Assembly: GCF_014205675.1 (NCBI RefSeq) | Contig: NZ_JACIIX010000003.1 | Coordinates: 62,001 to 126,000 of the forward strand | From: Novispirillum itersonii | GTDB lineage: Bacteria; Pseudomonadota; Alphaproteobacteria; Rhodospirillales; Rhodospirillaceae | DNA length: 64,000 nucleotides | Reading direction: 5' to 3' | Part shown: positions 18,139 to 27,194 of the stretch, in pieces | How positions within the stretch are numbered: the stretch's first letter is position 1 | How the letters are laid out: each line of letters opens with the position of its first letter | Made by a program: the position numbers and the translations under genes | Notes under the pieces: generated by a model | Databases searched by the model: none | Told to the model about the DNA's origin: nothing | The model's input: only the letters and a program-made list of their open reading frames with translations

Positions 18139-18795
18139 TCAGAACTCGACGCCCGGCTGGGCTTTGACGCCACTGCGGAACGGATGCTTCACCAGCGTCA
18201 TTTCCGTCACCAGATCGGCCGCCTCGATCAGCGGCGGCAGGGCATTGCGCCCGGTCAGCACCACATGCTGCATCGGCGGACGGTTGGCAAGCGCGGTCAT
18301 CACACGCTCCAGCGTCAGGTATTCGTAGCGCAGGACAATATTGATTTCGTCAAGAATGACCATCCGGAAATCAGGATTGGTCAGCATTGCCTCGGCCTCG
18401 GCCCAGGCCCGTTCAGCGGTGGCGATATCGCGGGCGCGGTCCTGCGTTTCCCACGTAAAGCCTTCGCCCATGGTCCGGAAGTCCACCAGATCCTCAAACC
18501 GGGCCAGCACATCGCGCTCTGCGGTGTGCATCGCCCCTTTGATGAACTGCACCACCCCAACCCGGAACCCATGGCCGACGCAGCGCAGCGCCATGCCGAA
18601 GGCTGCGGAGGATTTCCCCTTCCCGGCCCCGGTGTTGACGATGATCAGGCCCTTTTCGACCTGCTTTTCGGTCATGATCCGGTCGCGCACCGCCTTCTTC
18701 TTGGCCATCTTGCGCTTGTGGCGGTCATCGTCGGACTCATCCGCCTCAGGGACAGGAGCGGAGACGGGGGCGGCGGTCACATCCAGATCGGTCAT
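18139..18795 (-). CDS. cobO: Cob(I)yrinic acid a,c-diamide adenosyltransferase (CobO)
   Basis: Transfers the 5'-deoxyadenosyl group from ATP to reduced corrinoid. The protein has 218 residues. It has a short charged N-terminal extension, then GLIIVNTGAGKGKSSAAFG with the P-loop at about 54-63, VQFIKGAMHTAE, VILDEINIVLRYEYL and the C-terminal HVVLTGRNAL, the CobA/CobO/BtuR pattern. The start at 18795 overlaps the cobN stop in ATGA, so translation is coupled. An in-frame ATG at 18852 would lie deep inside cobN and is rejected. Confidence 0.95.
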   Translation of the reverse strand: MTDLDVTAAPVSAPVPEADESDDDRHKRKMAKKKAVRDRIMTEKQVEKGLIIVNTGAGKGKSSAAFGMALRCVGHGFRVGVVQFIKGAMHTAERDVLARFEDLVDFRTMGEGFTWETQDRARDIATAERAWAEAEAMLTNPDFRMVILDEINIVLRYEYLTLERVMTALANRPPMQHVVLTGRNALPPLIEAADLVTEMTLVKHPFRSGVKAQPGVEF

Positions 18796-21700
18796 GCGGC
18801 GGTCCTCAGGCTGTCGAGTACGGAGAGCGTGCTGTTGCGGCGCGGCGTCCACAGCGACCGGCGGATCGCCTCGTCAAACCGCGCCGCCATCTCCCGCAGG
18901 GCATGGGGATTGGCATCGGCCAGAAAGGCCCGGACGGCCTCATCCCCGAGATAAGCGTCAAAAATGGCATCAAAATGGTGGTTGCCGACACAGCGGGCGG
19001 TGGCGGCGAAGCCAAACAGGTAATCCACCGTCGCCGCCATTTCCGCCGCGCCCTTGTAGCCATGGCGCATCGCCCCGGCAATCCACTTGGGATTGGCGGC
19101 CCGGCCCCGGACGATCCGGGCGATTTCCTCGCGCAGGGTGCCGATCCGGGGCGTATCGGGGCGGGAGTGATCCGGATGATATATTTCCGGCATCTGACCG
19201 CTCAGCTCTTCCACCGCCGCCGCCAGACCGCCTTCAAACTGATAGTACTCATCGGAGTCGAGCAGATCATGCTCGCGGTTATCCTGATTGTGGACCACCG
19301 CCTGCACCTGCCGCAGACGGTCGCGGAACAGGCCATGCGCCGCCTCGCCCCGGCTGCCGTTGCCATAGGCATAGCCGCCCCACTGCACATAGGCCCGGCC
19401 CAGATCGGCGCTGTCTTCCCACAGGCTTTCATCAACCAGCGTCTGCAATCCGGCGCCATAGGCCCCCGGCGCGGCCCCGAACACCCGGAACCCCGCCTGC
19501 CGGGCGGCCTGATCCTCCGGCATCCCATCCGCCTGCAACCGGGCCAGATCCGCCCGGTAGCGGGCGGCCAGCGGATTATCCTCCGCCGGTTCGTCCAGTG
19601 CTGCCACCGCCCGCACCGCACTGTCGAACAGGTCGATCAGCGCCGGGAAAGCATCGCGGAAAAAGCCGGACACCCGCAGCGTCACATCAACCCGGGGGCG
19701 GTCGAGAATGCTGACCGGCAGGATCTCGAACCCGGTGACCCGGCGGCTGGCGGCCTCCCACGTCGGCTTGACCCCCAGCAGCGCCAGCGCCTGCGCCAGA
19801 TCATCACCGCCGGACCGCATGTTGGCGGTGCCCCAGGCCGTCACCGCCAGCACCTGCGGCCATTCGCCGTGATCCTGCGCATGGCGTTCCAGCAGCAGGG
19901 TCGCCGACTTCCAGCCCAGCGTCCACGCCGCCGGGGTCGGCACCGTGCGGGTATCGACGGAAAAGAAATTGCGGCCGGTCGGCAGCACATCCGGGCGGCC
20001 CCGGGTCGGGGCCCCGGACGGCCCCGGCGGCACAAAGCGCCCGTCCAGCCCCCGCAGCAGCCCGGCCATTTCCGCCGGACCGCACCCGGCCACCATCGGG
20101 CGCAGGGTCCGGTTGATCCAGTCCACCGCCACCGCCGACTGCGGGCCGGGGGCCGTCTGCGCGCCGGAAACCACCAGCCGCGCCAGCAGTTCCAGCCGCT
20201 CCACCGTATCCCCGGCACTGCGCCACAGATCGTCGCTGACCGCCTGAAGTGCCGTCAGGCGCGGCCCGGTCCACGGGTCCGCCAGCGGTGCCGCCAGCGG
20301 ATCGAACTCCAGCTGAAGATCGGCGGCCAGTGCCCGCAGCAGGCTTTGCTGGCCCGGACGGTGGGCTTCTCCCACCGGGCTCTGGCCGGGAACCCGTGCC
20401 AAGGCCACCAGCAGATCGGTCAGGGCCTCGCCCTGCGGCGACTGGCCGAAAATGTGCAGCCCGTCGCGGATCTGCAATTCCTTCAGGTCACAGAGATGAT
20501 TGTCGAGTCGGGCCAGCGCCTCGGTCTCGTCCTCCACCCCGTCAAAACCAAGGTCACGGTCGAGTCCCAGCACCCGCGACAGGCTGAGGATCTCTTCCCG
20601 CAGAATGGCGAGACGGCGGGGATCCACCCCGGCAGCCTCGTAATATTCATCAACCAGCGCTTCCAGATCCTTCAGCGGGCCGTAGCTTTCCGCCCGGGTC
20701 AACGGCGGCGTCAGATGGTCAATGATCACGGCACTGCTGCGGCGCTTGGCCTGCGTGCCTTCGCCGGGATCGTTGACAATGAACGGGTACAGATGCGGCA
20801 GCGGCCCCAGAACCGCTTCAGGGAAACAGCCGGATGACAGCGCCACCGCCTTGCCCGGCAACCATTCCAGCGTGCCATGCTTGCCGACATGCACCAGCGC
20901 CTGCGCCCGGAACTGCTCCCGCAGGAACACATAAAAGGCCAGATAGCCATGCGGCGGCGGCAGGGCCGGATCATGATAGCTGGCAACCGGATCCACATCC
21001 GCCCCGCGCGACGGCTGGATCCCGACCATCACCCCGCCCAGATCCAGCAGCGGCAGGGTAAAAGACCCGCAGGACACCGCCCCGGGACGGAACCACGGAT
21101 CCCGTTCCGGCGGCCCCCAGCGGTCCAGCATCGCCTGCCGGGTGGCCTCCGGCAGGGCGGAAAAGGCCATCATATAGTCCGGCAACGCCAGCTCGACGCC
21201 CCCTCCGGCCTGACGCTGGCCGTTGGTCGGCCCGGCCAGCAGGCGGTCGAGCAGCTCCGCCCCGGTCGGGGGCACATCGCGCAGGCAGTAACCCTCCCGC
21301 AGCAGGGCCGCCAGAATCCCCGCCACCGCTGCCGGGGTATCCAGCCCGACGCCGTTGCCGATCCGCCCGTCGCGGTTGGGATAATTGGCCAGCACCAGCG
21401 CCACCCGGCGGCTGGCCGGGGCCGTGTGACGGAGTCGCGCCCAGTTGGCGGTCAGGTCGGCAACAAAGGCGATCCGGTCCGCCACCGGGGCATAGGTCAG
21501 CAGATCACACTGCGTTGCCTCATCCCGGCGGGAAGCCGCCTTGAACGACACCGCGCGGCTGAGAATCCGGCCATCGACCTCCGGCAGGGCGACGTTCATG
21601 GCGATATCGCGGGCAATCAGGCCATTGCTGTTGCCGCGCCACACCGCTTCGCTGCCGCCGGAAAAGATCACCTGAAGCACCGGACAGTCGGCCGCCGAAA

Positions 21701-22526
21701 ACGGCGTGTCCCGTGCCTCGCCCGGGGCGGCAACGGCAAAGGCGGTGCCGTTGAGAATCACCGACGGCGGATCCTCCGCCAGCAGGCTTTCCAACACCCC
21801 CGCCGCCAGCGAATCCTTCAGGCTGGTGACAAAGACCGGCAGCGGGTTCAGGCCCCGCTCCAGCAGGGCCCCGGCCAGGGCCAGAACCGGCGCGGTGTTC
21901 CCGGCATGGACCAGCGCCCGGTAAAACACCAGCGGCACCACCGGGGCCCCGGCGGTCCAGCGGCCCCGGATGTCATCGGGAAACACCCCGGCCGGGGGCA
22001 ACGGGGCCGGTTCGGTCCACTCCACGGCCTGCCCGATCAGACTGGCGGCATAACACAGGAAGCGGTGGGCATTCTCCACCCCGCCCTGTACCAGATATTG
22101 CCACAGCCGGTGCGTCACGGCGGGCGGCAACGATCCGGCGGCGGCCAGATCGGCATCCGGCTGATCATCGCCCGGAACGAACGCCACCGGAATCCCCCGG
22201 CGGCGGCATTCCTGACTGACCTGCTCCACCCCATAGGACCAGTACCCGCGCCCGCCGATCACCCGCACCACCACCAGCCGGGCCTGACGGATGATCTGAT
22301 CGACATACAGATCCACCGACAGGTTGTGGCCCAGCGCCAGCAGGCTGGCGAGGCGCAGCACCGGCGCGCCGGGGTCTTCCCCCAGACGGCGGGCCTGCGC
22401 CTGCGCCAGACAGGCAAGGTCACTGTCCGCCGCCGACAGCACGATCACATCGCCGGGGGTCTGCCCCAGATCGATGGCGTCGGTGCCGTCGGTGATGGCA
22501 CCGGGGGTGGCAGCAAGCAGATGCAT
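18792..22526 (-). CDS. cobN: Cobaltochelatase subunit CobN
   Basis: Large subunit (1244 residues) of the ATP-dependent aerobic cobaltochelatase that inserts Co2+ into hydrogenobyrinic acid a,c-diamide. It works with CobS/CobT-type AAA+ chelatase subunits, which are not in this window. VGKHGTLEWLPGKAVALS near the middle and GVKPTWEAASRRVTGFEILP are conserved in CobN and magnesium chelatase ChlH. The start overlaps the cobW stop by one base (TGATG) and the end overlaps cobO by four. Its presence indicates the aerobic, late-cobalt-insertion route to B12. Long open frames on the opposite strand are a by-product of high GC. Confidence 0.96.
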   Translation of the reverse strand: MHLLAATPGAITDGTDAIDLGQTPGDVIVLSAADSDLACLAQAQARRLGEDPGAPVLRLASLLALGHNLSVDLYVDQIIRQARLVVVRVIGGRGYWSYGVEQVSQECRRRGIPVAFVPGDDQPDADLAAAGSLPPAVTHRLWQYLVQGGVENAHRFLCYAASLIGQAVEWTEPAPLPPAGVFPDDIRGRWTAGAPVVPLVFYRALVHAGNTAPVLALAGALLERGLNPLPVFVTSLKDSLAAGVLESLLAEDPPSVILNGTAFAVAAPGEARDTPFSAADCPVLQVIFSGGSEAVWRGNSNGLIARDIAMNVALPEVDGRILSRAVSFKAASRRDEATQCDLLTYAPVADRIAFVADLTANWARLRHTAPASRRVALVLANYPNRDGRIGNGVGLDTPAAVAGILAALLREGYCLRDVPPTGAELLDRLLAGPTNGQRQAGGGVELALPDYMMAFSALPEATRQAMLDRWGPPERDPWFRPGAVSCGSFTLPLLDLGGVMVGIQPSRGADVDPVASYHDPALPPPHGYLAFYVFLREQFRAQALVHVGKHGTLEWLPGKAVALSSGCFPEAVLGPLPHLYPFIVNDPGEGTQAKRRSSAVIIDHLTPPLTRAESYGPLKDLEALVDEYYEAAGVDPRRLAILREEILSLSRVLGLDRDLGFDGVEDETEALARLDNHLCDLKELQIRDGLHIFGQSPQGEALTDLLVALARVPGQSPVGEAHRPGQQSLLRALAADLQLEFDPLAAPLADPWTGPRLTALQAVSDDLWRSAGDTVERLELLARLVVSGAQTAPGPQSAVAVDWINRTLRPMVAGCGPAEMAGLLRGLDGRFVPPGPSGAPTRGRPDVLPTGRNFFSVDTRTVPTPAAWTLGWKSATLLLERHAQDHGEWPQVLAVTAWGTANMRSGGDDLAQALALLGVKPTWEAASRRVTGFEILPVSILDRPRVDVTLRVSGFFRDAFPALIDLFDSAVRAVAALDEPAEDNPLAARYRADLARLQADGMPEDQAARQAGFRVFGAAPGAYGAGLQTLVDESLWEDSADLGRAYVQWGGYAYGNGSRGEAAHGLFRDRLRQVQAVVHNQDNREHDLLDSDEYYQFEGGLAAAVEELSGQMPEIYHPDHSRPDTPRIGTLREEIARIVRGRAANPKWIAGAMRHGYKGAAEMAATVDYLFGFAATARCVGNHHFDAIFDAYLGDEAVRAFLADANPHALREMAARFDEAIRRSLWTPRRNSTLSVLDSLRTAA

Positions 22527-23569
22527 CAGGCGGCGGTGCCGAGGATCCGGGCGGTGATGGCCGCACGGTCAAGGCCGTGCAGGCCGATCACCACCAGACG
22601 GCTGGAGCGGTCTTCCCCGGCCTTCCACGCCCGGTCATAGTACCGGTCAAGGCGCGGACCGACCGCCTGCACCAGATGGCGCATCGGCTTGCCCGGCACA
22701 TCGATGAAGCCCTTGATCCGCAGGATGTTGTGTTCGGCAATCGCCGTGTGCAGCCGGGCTTCCAGCCCATCCAGATCGCCGACGCTGCCCAGATCGACAT
22801 GGAACGACTCGAAGTCGTCGTGATCGTGGTCTTCTTCGGTCTCGTGATGCGACGGCCGGTTGTCCAGATCGTCCTCCGCCGCCGCGCCCATACCCAGCAG
22901 CACAAGCGGATCCATCTGCCCGCGATGGGTCGGCACCACCTTCACCCCGGCGCGGACCTGTCCGCCCACCGTCTTCAGCACCGCCTCAAGGCCCGGCTCG
23001 TCGATCAGGTCGGCCTTGTTCAGCAGCACCATGTCGGCACACAGAATCTGGTCGGTGTAGACCTCTTCCAGCGGATTTTCATGATCCAGCGAGTCATCGG
23101 ATTCGCGCTGGGCCTGCACCGCATCGGGATCATCGGCGAAGCGGCCTTCCGCCACCGCCGGGACATCGAGAACCGCCACCACGCCATCAACGGTGACGCG
23201 GGAGCGGATTTCCGGCCAATGGAAGGCCTTGACCAGCGGCTTCGGCAGAGCCAGACCCGACGTTTCGATCACGATATGATCCGGCGGATCGGCCCGGTTG
23301 AGCAGGGCCTGCATGGTCGGCAGGAATTCATCGGCGACGGTGCAGCAGATGCAGCCGTTCGGCAGCTCGATGATATTGTCTTCCTCGCAGCCCGGCACGC
23401 CGCAGGCGGCCAGAATATCGCGGTCGATCCCCAGATCACCGAACTCGTTGATCACCAGCGCGATCCGTTTGCCCCCGGCGTTTTCCATCAGGTGGCGGAC
23501 CAGCGTGGTTTTGCCGGCCCCGAGAAAACCGGTGATGACGGTGGCGGGAATCTTGTGCAGCGACTTCAT
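22526..23569 (-). CDS. cobW: CobW, COG0523 GTPase / metallochaperone of cobalamin synthesis
   Basis: G3E-family GTPase of 347 residues that is thought to supply cobalt for the CobN-dependent chelatase. Walker A is GFLGAGKTT at residues 14-22. The metal-binding CxCC motif reads GCICC in ELPNGCICCTV. NKADL gives guanine specificity. A His/Asp/Glu-rich stretch (SHHETEEDHDHDD) in the middle is the usual extra metal-binding loop. It is translationally coupled to cobN, the arrangement known from the Pseudomonas denitrificans cobalamin cluster. It lies 63 bp downstream of cobU. Confidence 0.93.
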   Translation of the reverse strand: MKSLHKIPATVITGFLGAGKTTLVRHLMENAGGKRIALVINEFGDLGIDRDILAACGVPGCEEDNIIELPNGCICCTVADEFLPTMQALLNRADPPDHIVIETSGLALPKPLVKAFHWPEIRSRVTVDGVVAVLDVPAVAEGRFADDPDAVQAQRESDDSLDHENPLEEVYTDQILCADMVLLNKADLIDEPGLEAVLKTVGGQVRAGVKVVPTHRGQMDPLVLLGMGAAAEDDLDNRPSHHETEEDHDHDDFESFHVDLGSVGDLDGLEARLHTAIAEHNILRIKGFIDVPGKPMRHLVQAVGPRLDRYYDRAWKAGEDRSSRLVVIGLHGLDRAAITARILGTAA

Positions 23570-23632
23570 CGGAGGGGGACTTCCTTCACGGGGAGAACAG
23601 CGGCCATCAGGTGCTGCGGTGCAGCAGGCACC

Positions 23633-24181
23633 TCAGAGCGACACCAAAGTGGGTGATTTAAGAACCATTGGCAACCCGGCAGCGACAAATTCCACCCGCT
23701 GTGACACCGCTGCCACGGCCTGATTCAGCCGCCCGGCCGCATCGCGGAAGCGGCGGGCCAGCGCATTATCCGGCACAATCCCCAGCCCGACCTCGTTACT
23801 GACGCAGATCACCGGCCCGCCGCACCGCTGCAACGCCGCAATCAGCGCCGTCGATTCGGCCTCCAGATCATGGTCTGCCAGCAGGTGATTGGTCAGCCAC
23901 AGGGTCAGGCAGTCCACCAGAACCGGGCGGCCGCCGAAATCACGGCCCAGCACCCCGGCCAGATCCAGCGGCTCCTCGACCGTCTCCCACCCGGCCCCGC
24001 GCTGCTGCTGATGCAGGGCGATCCGCTCCGCCATCTCGGCATCAAAGCACTGGCTGGTGGCGATATAAACCGGGGGCACCGCCGCACCGGAGGCCACCGC
24101 CGCAATCAGGGTTTCGGCCCGGCGGGACTTGCCGGACCGGGCACCGCCGAGAATCAGGGTCAGGGGGGGAAGTGCAGACAT
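23633..24181 (-). CDS. cobU: Bifunctional adenosylcobinamide kinase / guanylyltransferase
   Basis: Phosphorylates adenosylcobinamide and then attaches GMP in nucleotide-loop assembly (called CobP in the aerobic pathway nomenclature). The protein has 182 residues. The P-loop GGARSGKS is at 12-19, followed by YIATSQCFDAEM, VLVDCLTLWLTN and VSNEVGLGIVPDN, all diagnostic of CobU. It starts 8 bp after the cobC stop. The C-terminus is standard for the family. Confidence 0.95.
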   Translation of the reverse strand: MSALPPLTLILGGARSGKSRRAETLIAAVASGAAVPPVYIATSQCFDAEMAERIALHQQQRGAGWETVEEPLDLAGVLGRDFGGRPVLVDCLTLWLTNHLLADHDLEAESTALIAALQRCGGPVICVSNEVGLGIVPDNALARRFRDAAGRLNQAVAAVSQRVEFVAAGLPMVLKSPTLVSL

Positions 24182-24189
24182 GGTCTCTC

Positions 24190-24792
24190 TCAGGGCAGGC
24201 TGTTGGCGCAGACAATCCGGCTGCCGCCGGGGCCGACATCAATCCGGGTCAGGGTCAGATTATCCATGCCGAAGCTGAAGGCCGGGCCGGGGGCATCGCC
24301 GACGCCCAGCGCCAGCGCCAGCGCGGCGCGGATGGTTCCGGCATGGGCCACCACCGCCAGATCGGTATCAGGATACACCTGACACAGCATCGCAATCGCC
24401 TGCCGTACCCGGCGGCACTGATCGACAAAGCTTTCCCCGCCCGGCGGTGCCGTGGCGGCGGCATCCCGCCAGAACCCCAGCGTATCGGCCTGCTCGGTGA
24501 TTTCGTCCCAGCGTTTGCCGTCCCAGTCGCCGAAATCCTGTTCCATCAGGCCGTCAACCAGCCGGTCCGGTACCCGCCCCCAGATCGCTTCCGCCGTCGA
24601 GCGGGCCCGCAGCAGCGGGCTGGCGATCAGGACCACCCCCTCCGGCACCCGCCTGCGCAGGGCTGCCAGACGGTCGGTATCGGTCAGGGTGCAGGGGCGG
24701 TCCGCCCGCCCGACCAGCGTTCCACGCGGCACCGGCACCGGCGCATGACGGATCCACCAGAACCGGGTTCCCACAAAAGCATCTGAACTCAT
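24190..24792 (-). CDS. cobC: Histidine phosphatase family protein, probable alpha-ribazole phosphatase (CobC-like)
   Basis: A 200-residue phosphoglycerate-mutase-fold phosphatase. The catalytic motif reads WIRHAPV rather than the usual RHG, with the essential RH intact. PLLRARSTAEAIWG, EQDFGDWDGKRWDEI and VAHAGTIRAAL supply the other catalytic positions. Placement between cobS and cobU strongly suggests dephosphorylation of alpha-ribazole phosphate or adenosylcobalamin 5'-phosphate in the last step of cobalamin synthesis. The gene symbol rests on that context, because sequence alone would only give the superfamily. Confidence 0.8.
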   Translation of the reverse strand: MSSDAFVGTRFWWIRHAPVPVPRGTLVGRADRPCTLTDTDRLAALRRRVPEGVVLIASPLLRARSTAEAIWGRVPDRLVDGLMEQDFGDWDGKRWDEITEQADTLGFWRDAAATAPPGGESFVDQCRRVRQAIAMLCQVYPDTDLAVVAHAGTIRAALALALGVGDAPGPAFSFGMDNLTLTRIDVGPGGSRIVCANSLP

Positions 24793-24832
24793 CAGGCGCA
24801 GTTCCTTTATAAAAAATCTCAGGCATCAAATC

Positions 24833-25582
24833 TCAGGCCGTCAGCCAGATCAGGCACAGGGTTTCCGCCAGCGCCGCCCCGGCCCCCAGCACATCCCCGG
24901 TCTGCCCGCCGATCTTGCGCCATGCCAGCCAGCACCAGCCCAGCACCAGCAGGGCTGCCAGCGTCGCCGCCTGCACTCCGGCGGCCCCGGCGATGGCCGC
25001 CGCCAGCCCCCCGGCCAGCATCCACGCCACGATCACGCCCCAGCCGGGCATCCGGCCGGCCCCCGCCCCCAGACCATCCGACCGGGCCGGGGGCAGCAAC
25101 GCCAGAGTCAGCGGCAGGGTCGCCCGCCCCAGCGCCGGGGCAACCAGCAGCGCCAGCCCCCCGACCGGAAGAGACGCCCCGGACAGCGCCGCCCAGCGCA
25201 GCCCCAGCACCATCACCAGCGCCAGCGCCCCATAGGTGCCCAGCCGGGAATCCCGCAGAATCTCCAGCCGCCGCTCCCGCCGGTGGCTGCCCCAGAACCC
25301 ATCGGCCACATCGGCCAGACCGTCTTCATGCAATCCCCCGGTCAGCAGAAGCCCGGTCCCGATCGCCAGTCCCGCCACCACCGGAGCCGCCAGCCCCAGC
25401 GCCTGCGCCCCGGCCCAGACCACTGCCATCCCCGCCCCGACCGCCAGACCGACCACCGGAGCGGCCCACAGCGCCCGGCCCACCGGGGCCACCGGCTCCC
25501 GCAGGCGCGGCAGCGGCAGGCGGGTCAGGAAGACAAAGGCCAGATGCAGGGTGTCTGCCACCGACCGGACAAAGGATTTCAT
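24833..25582 (-). CDS. cobS: Adenosylcobinamide-GDP ribazoletransferase (cobalamin synthase, CobS)
   Basis: Membrane enzyme that joins adenosylcobinamide-GDP to alpha-ribazole (phosphate). It has 249 residues with several hydrophobic helices. The conserved TGGLHEDGLADVADGFWG followed by RRLEILRDSRLGTYGALAL is the CobS active-site signature. The start at 25582 gives MKSFVRSVADTLHLAFVFLTRLP, the normal N-terminus. It is the first gene of the minus-strand cob operon and diverges from cobT across 120 bp. I do not see the conserved core of a cobalamin riboswitch in that gap. Confidence 0.95.
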   Translation of the reverse strand: MKSFVRSVADTLHLAFVFLTRLPLPRLREPVAPVGRALWAAPVVGLAVGAGMAVVWAGAQALGLAAPVVAGLAIGTGLLLTGGLHEDGLADVADGFWGSHRRERRLEILRDSRLGTYGALALVMVLGLRWAALSGASLPVGGLALLVAPALGRATLPLTLALLPPARSDGLGAGAGRMPGWGVIVAWMLAGGLAAAIAGAAGVQAATLAALLVLGWCWLAWRKIGGQTGDVLGAGAALAETLCLIWLTA

Positions 25583-25702
25583 GGACAGGGTTCCCCTCAC
25601 CGACGGTTTCCGGTGTTTTTTCCCCGGCGGCAATGGCGCCCGCCGCGCCGGGGGTGTAAACAGGCGGGCATATCCTTTCCCGTCCCTGCCGCAGGTGCAA
25701 GC

Positions 25703-26755
25703 ATGACGACGCTGACCGCGCCCGTTTCCTCCGCCGCCGTTCTGTCCGGCCTGACCTCTCTGGATGCCATCCGCACCCTGCTGCGGACCCTGCCCGGCCC
25801 GGATCAGGCGGCGCAGGCCGCCGCCGCCGCCCGCGAACCGACCCTGACCAAGCCGCCCGGCGCGCTGGGCCGTCTGGAGTCGCTGGCCCTGTGGCTGGCA
25901 GGCTGGCAGGGGCGGCATCCGCCGCAGGTGGAAACGCCGCGCTGCGTGGTGTTTGCCGGGAACCACGGGGTGGCGGCACTGGGGGTTTCGGCCTTTCCGG
26001 CGGCCGTCACCGTGCAGATGGTGCTGAACTTTGAGCGCGGCGGGGCCGCCATCAACCAGCTCTGTCGTGCCAATGGCGTGGCGCTGGAGGTGGTGGCGCT
26101 GGATCTCGACACCCCGACCGCCGATTTCACGCAGGCCCCGGCACTGGAGGAAGCCGAGTTCCTCGCCGCCTTCCGGGCCGGGGTCGAACAGGGCCTGCGC
26201 CCGGCTGACCTGCTGTGTCTGGGGGAAATGGGGATTGCCAACACCACCTCCGCCGCCGCGCTGGCGCTGGCGCTGTTCGGTGGGACGGCAGAAGACTGGA
26301 CCGGCCCGGGCACCGGAGTCCATGGGGCCGCCCTCAGCCGCAAGGCCGAGGTGGTGGCCGCCGGGGCCGCCCGCCATGTGCCCGAGGCCAGCGATGCACT
26401 GGATCTGCTGCGCCGTTTGGGCGGACGGGAACTGGCCGCCATCGCCGGGGCGGTTGTGGGGGCCCGCCTGAACCGGGTGCCGGTGGTGCTGGATGGGTTC
26501 ATCTGCACCGCCGCCGCCGCCGCCCTGCATGCCCTTGTGCCCGGCGCGCTGGACCACTGCGTGGTCGGCCATGCCTCGCAGGAGCCGGGGCACCGCCGGG
26601 TGCTGGACACGCTTGGGCAGCAGGCGCTGCTGGATCTGGACCTGCGGCTGGGCGAGGCCTCCGGTGCTGTCACCGCCGTGCCGATCCTGCGTGCCGCCGC
26701 CGCCTGCCATGCCGGCATGGCGACCTTCGCCGAAGCCGGGGTCAGCGACGCCTGA
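25703..26755 (+). CDS. cobT: Nicotinate-nucleotide-dimethylbenzimidazole phosphoribosyltransferase (CobT)
   Basis: Activates the lower ligand by forming alpha-ribazole 5'-phosphate from dimethylbenzimidazole and nicotinate mononucleotide. It has 350 residues. LTKPPGALGRLESLALWLAGWQG, VVFAGNHGVAALGVSAFP, LCLGEMGIANTTSAAAL, GPGTGVHGAAL and VVLDGFICTAAA are family signatures. The start at 25703 matches the family; longer in-frame starts lie across the cobS promoter and are rejected. Its TGA overlaps the arfB ATG by one base (TGATG). Confidence 0.95.
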   Translation: MTTLTAPVSSAAVLSGLTSLDAIRTLLRTLPGPDQAAQAAAAAREPTLTKPPGALGRLESLALWLAGWQGRHPPQVETPRCVVFAGNHGVAALGVSAFPAAVTVQMVLNFERGGAAINQLCRANGVALEVVALDLDTPTADFTQAPALEEAEFLAAFRAGVEQGLRPADLLCLGEMGIANTTSAAALALALFGGTAEDWTGPGTGVHGAALSRKAEVVAAGAARHVPEASDALDLLRRLGGRELAAIAGAVVGARLNRVPVVLDGFICTAAAAALHALVPGALDHCVVGHASQEPGHRRVLDTLGQQALLDLDLRLGEASGAVTAVPILRAAAACHAGMATFAEAGVSDA

Positions 26756-27180
26756 TGATCCCCGTCACCCGCACCATCAGCCTGCACGAGGATGAGCTGG
26801 AGGAGACCTTTGCCCGCTCCTCCGGCCCCGGCGGGCAGAACGTCAACAAGGTGGAAACCGCCGTCCAGCTGCGGTTCAACGTGCTGGCCTCCCCCAACCT
26901 GCCGGAGCCGGTGCGGGCCCGGCTGATACAGTTGGCCGGACGGCGGATGACGCTGGACGGGGTGCTGATCATCACCGCGCAGGAATTCCGCAGTCAGGAA
27001 CGCAACCGTGCCGCCGCACTGGAAAAACTGCTGGAGCTGATCCGCGAGGCCGCCAAACCGCCACCGCCGAAACGCCGCCCGACCAAACCGACCAAGGGAT
27101 CGCAGGAACGGCGGCTGACCTCCAAGGGCAAACGCGGGGCAGTCAAATCCCTGCGCCAGAACAAATCCGGCTGGGACTGA
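26755..27180 (+). CDS. arfB: Alternative ribosome-rescue factor / peptidyl-tRNA hydrolase ArfB (YaeJ)
   Basis: Releases peptides from ribosomes stalled without a stop codon. It is a 141-residue RF1-domain protein. The catalytic GGQ lies at 26-28 in RSSGPGGQNVNKVET. The C-terminal tail is rich in Lys and Arg (KRRPTKPTKGSQERRLTSKGKRGAVK), as in ArfB, where it enters the empty mRNA channel. It is fused to cobT only by the TGATG overlap and is followed 14 bp later by ybaK, so it is probably translated from the cobT message. Confidence 0.93.
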   Translation: MIPVTRTISLHEDELEETFARSSGPGGQNVNKVETAVQLRFNVLASPNLPEPVRARLIQLAGRRMTLDGVLIITAQEFRSQERNRAAALEKLLELIREAAKPPPPKRRPTKPTKGSQERRLTSKGKRGAVKSLRQNKSGWD

Positions 27181-27194
27181 GAAGAGAGCGGACG

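Noticed and set aside
18903-22640. Long plus-strand open frames opposite cobN and cobW
   Set aside because: Antisense shadows of a fully conserved 1244-residue CobN. No motifs.
25583-25702. Possible cobalamin riboswitch between cobS and cobT
   Set aside because: The gap is only 120 bp and I could not find the conserved B12-box core on either strand.
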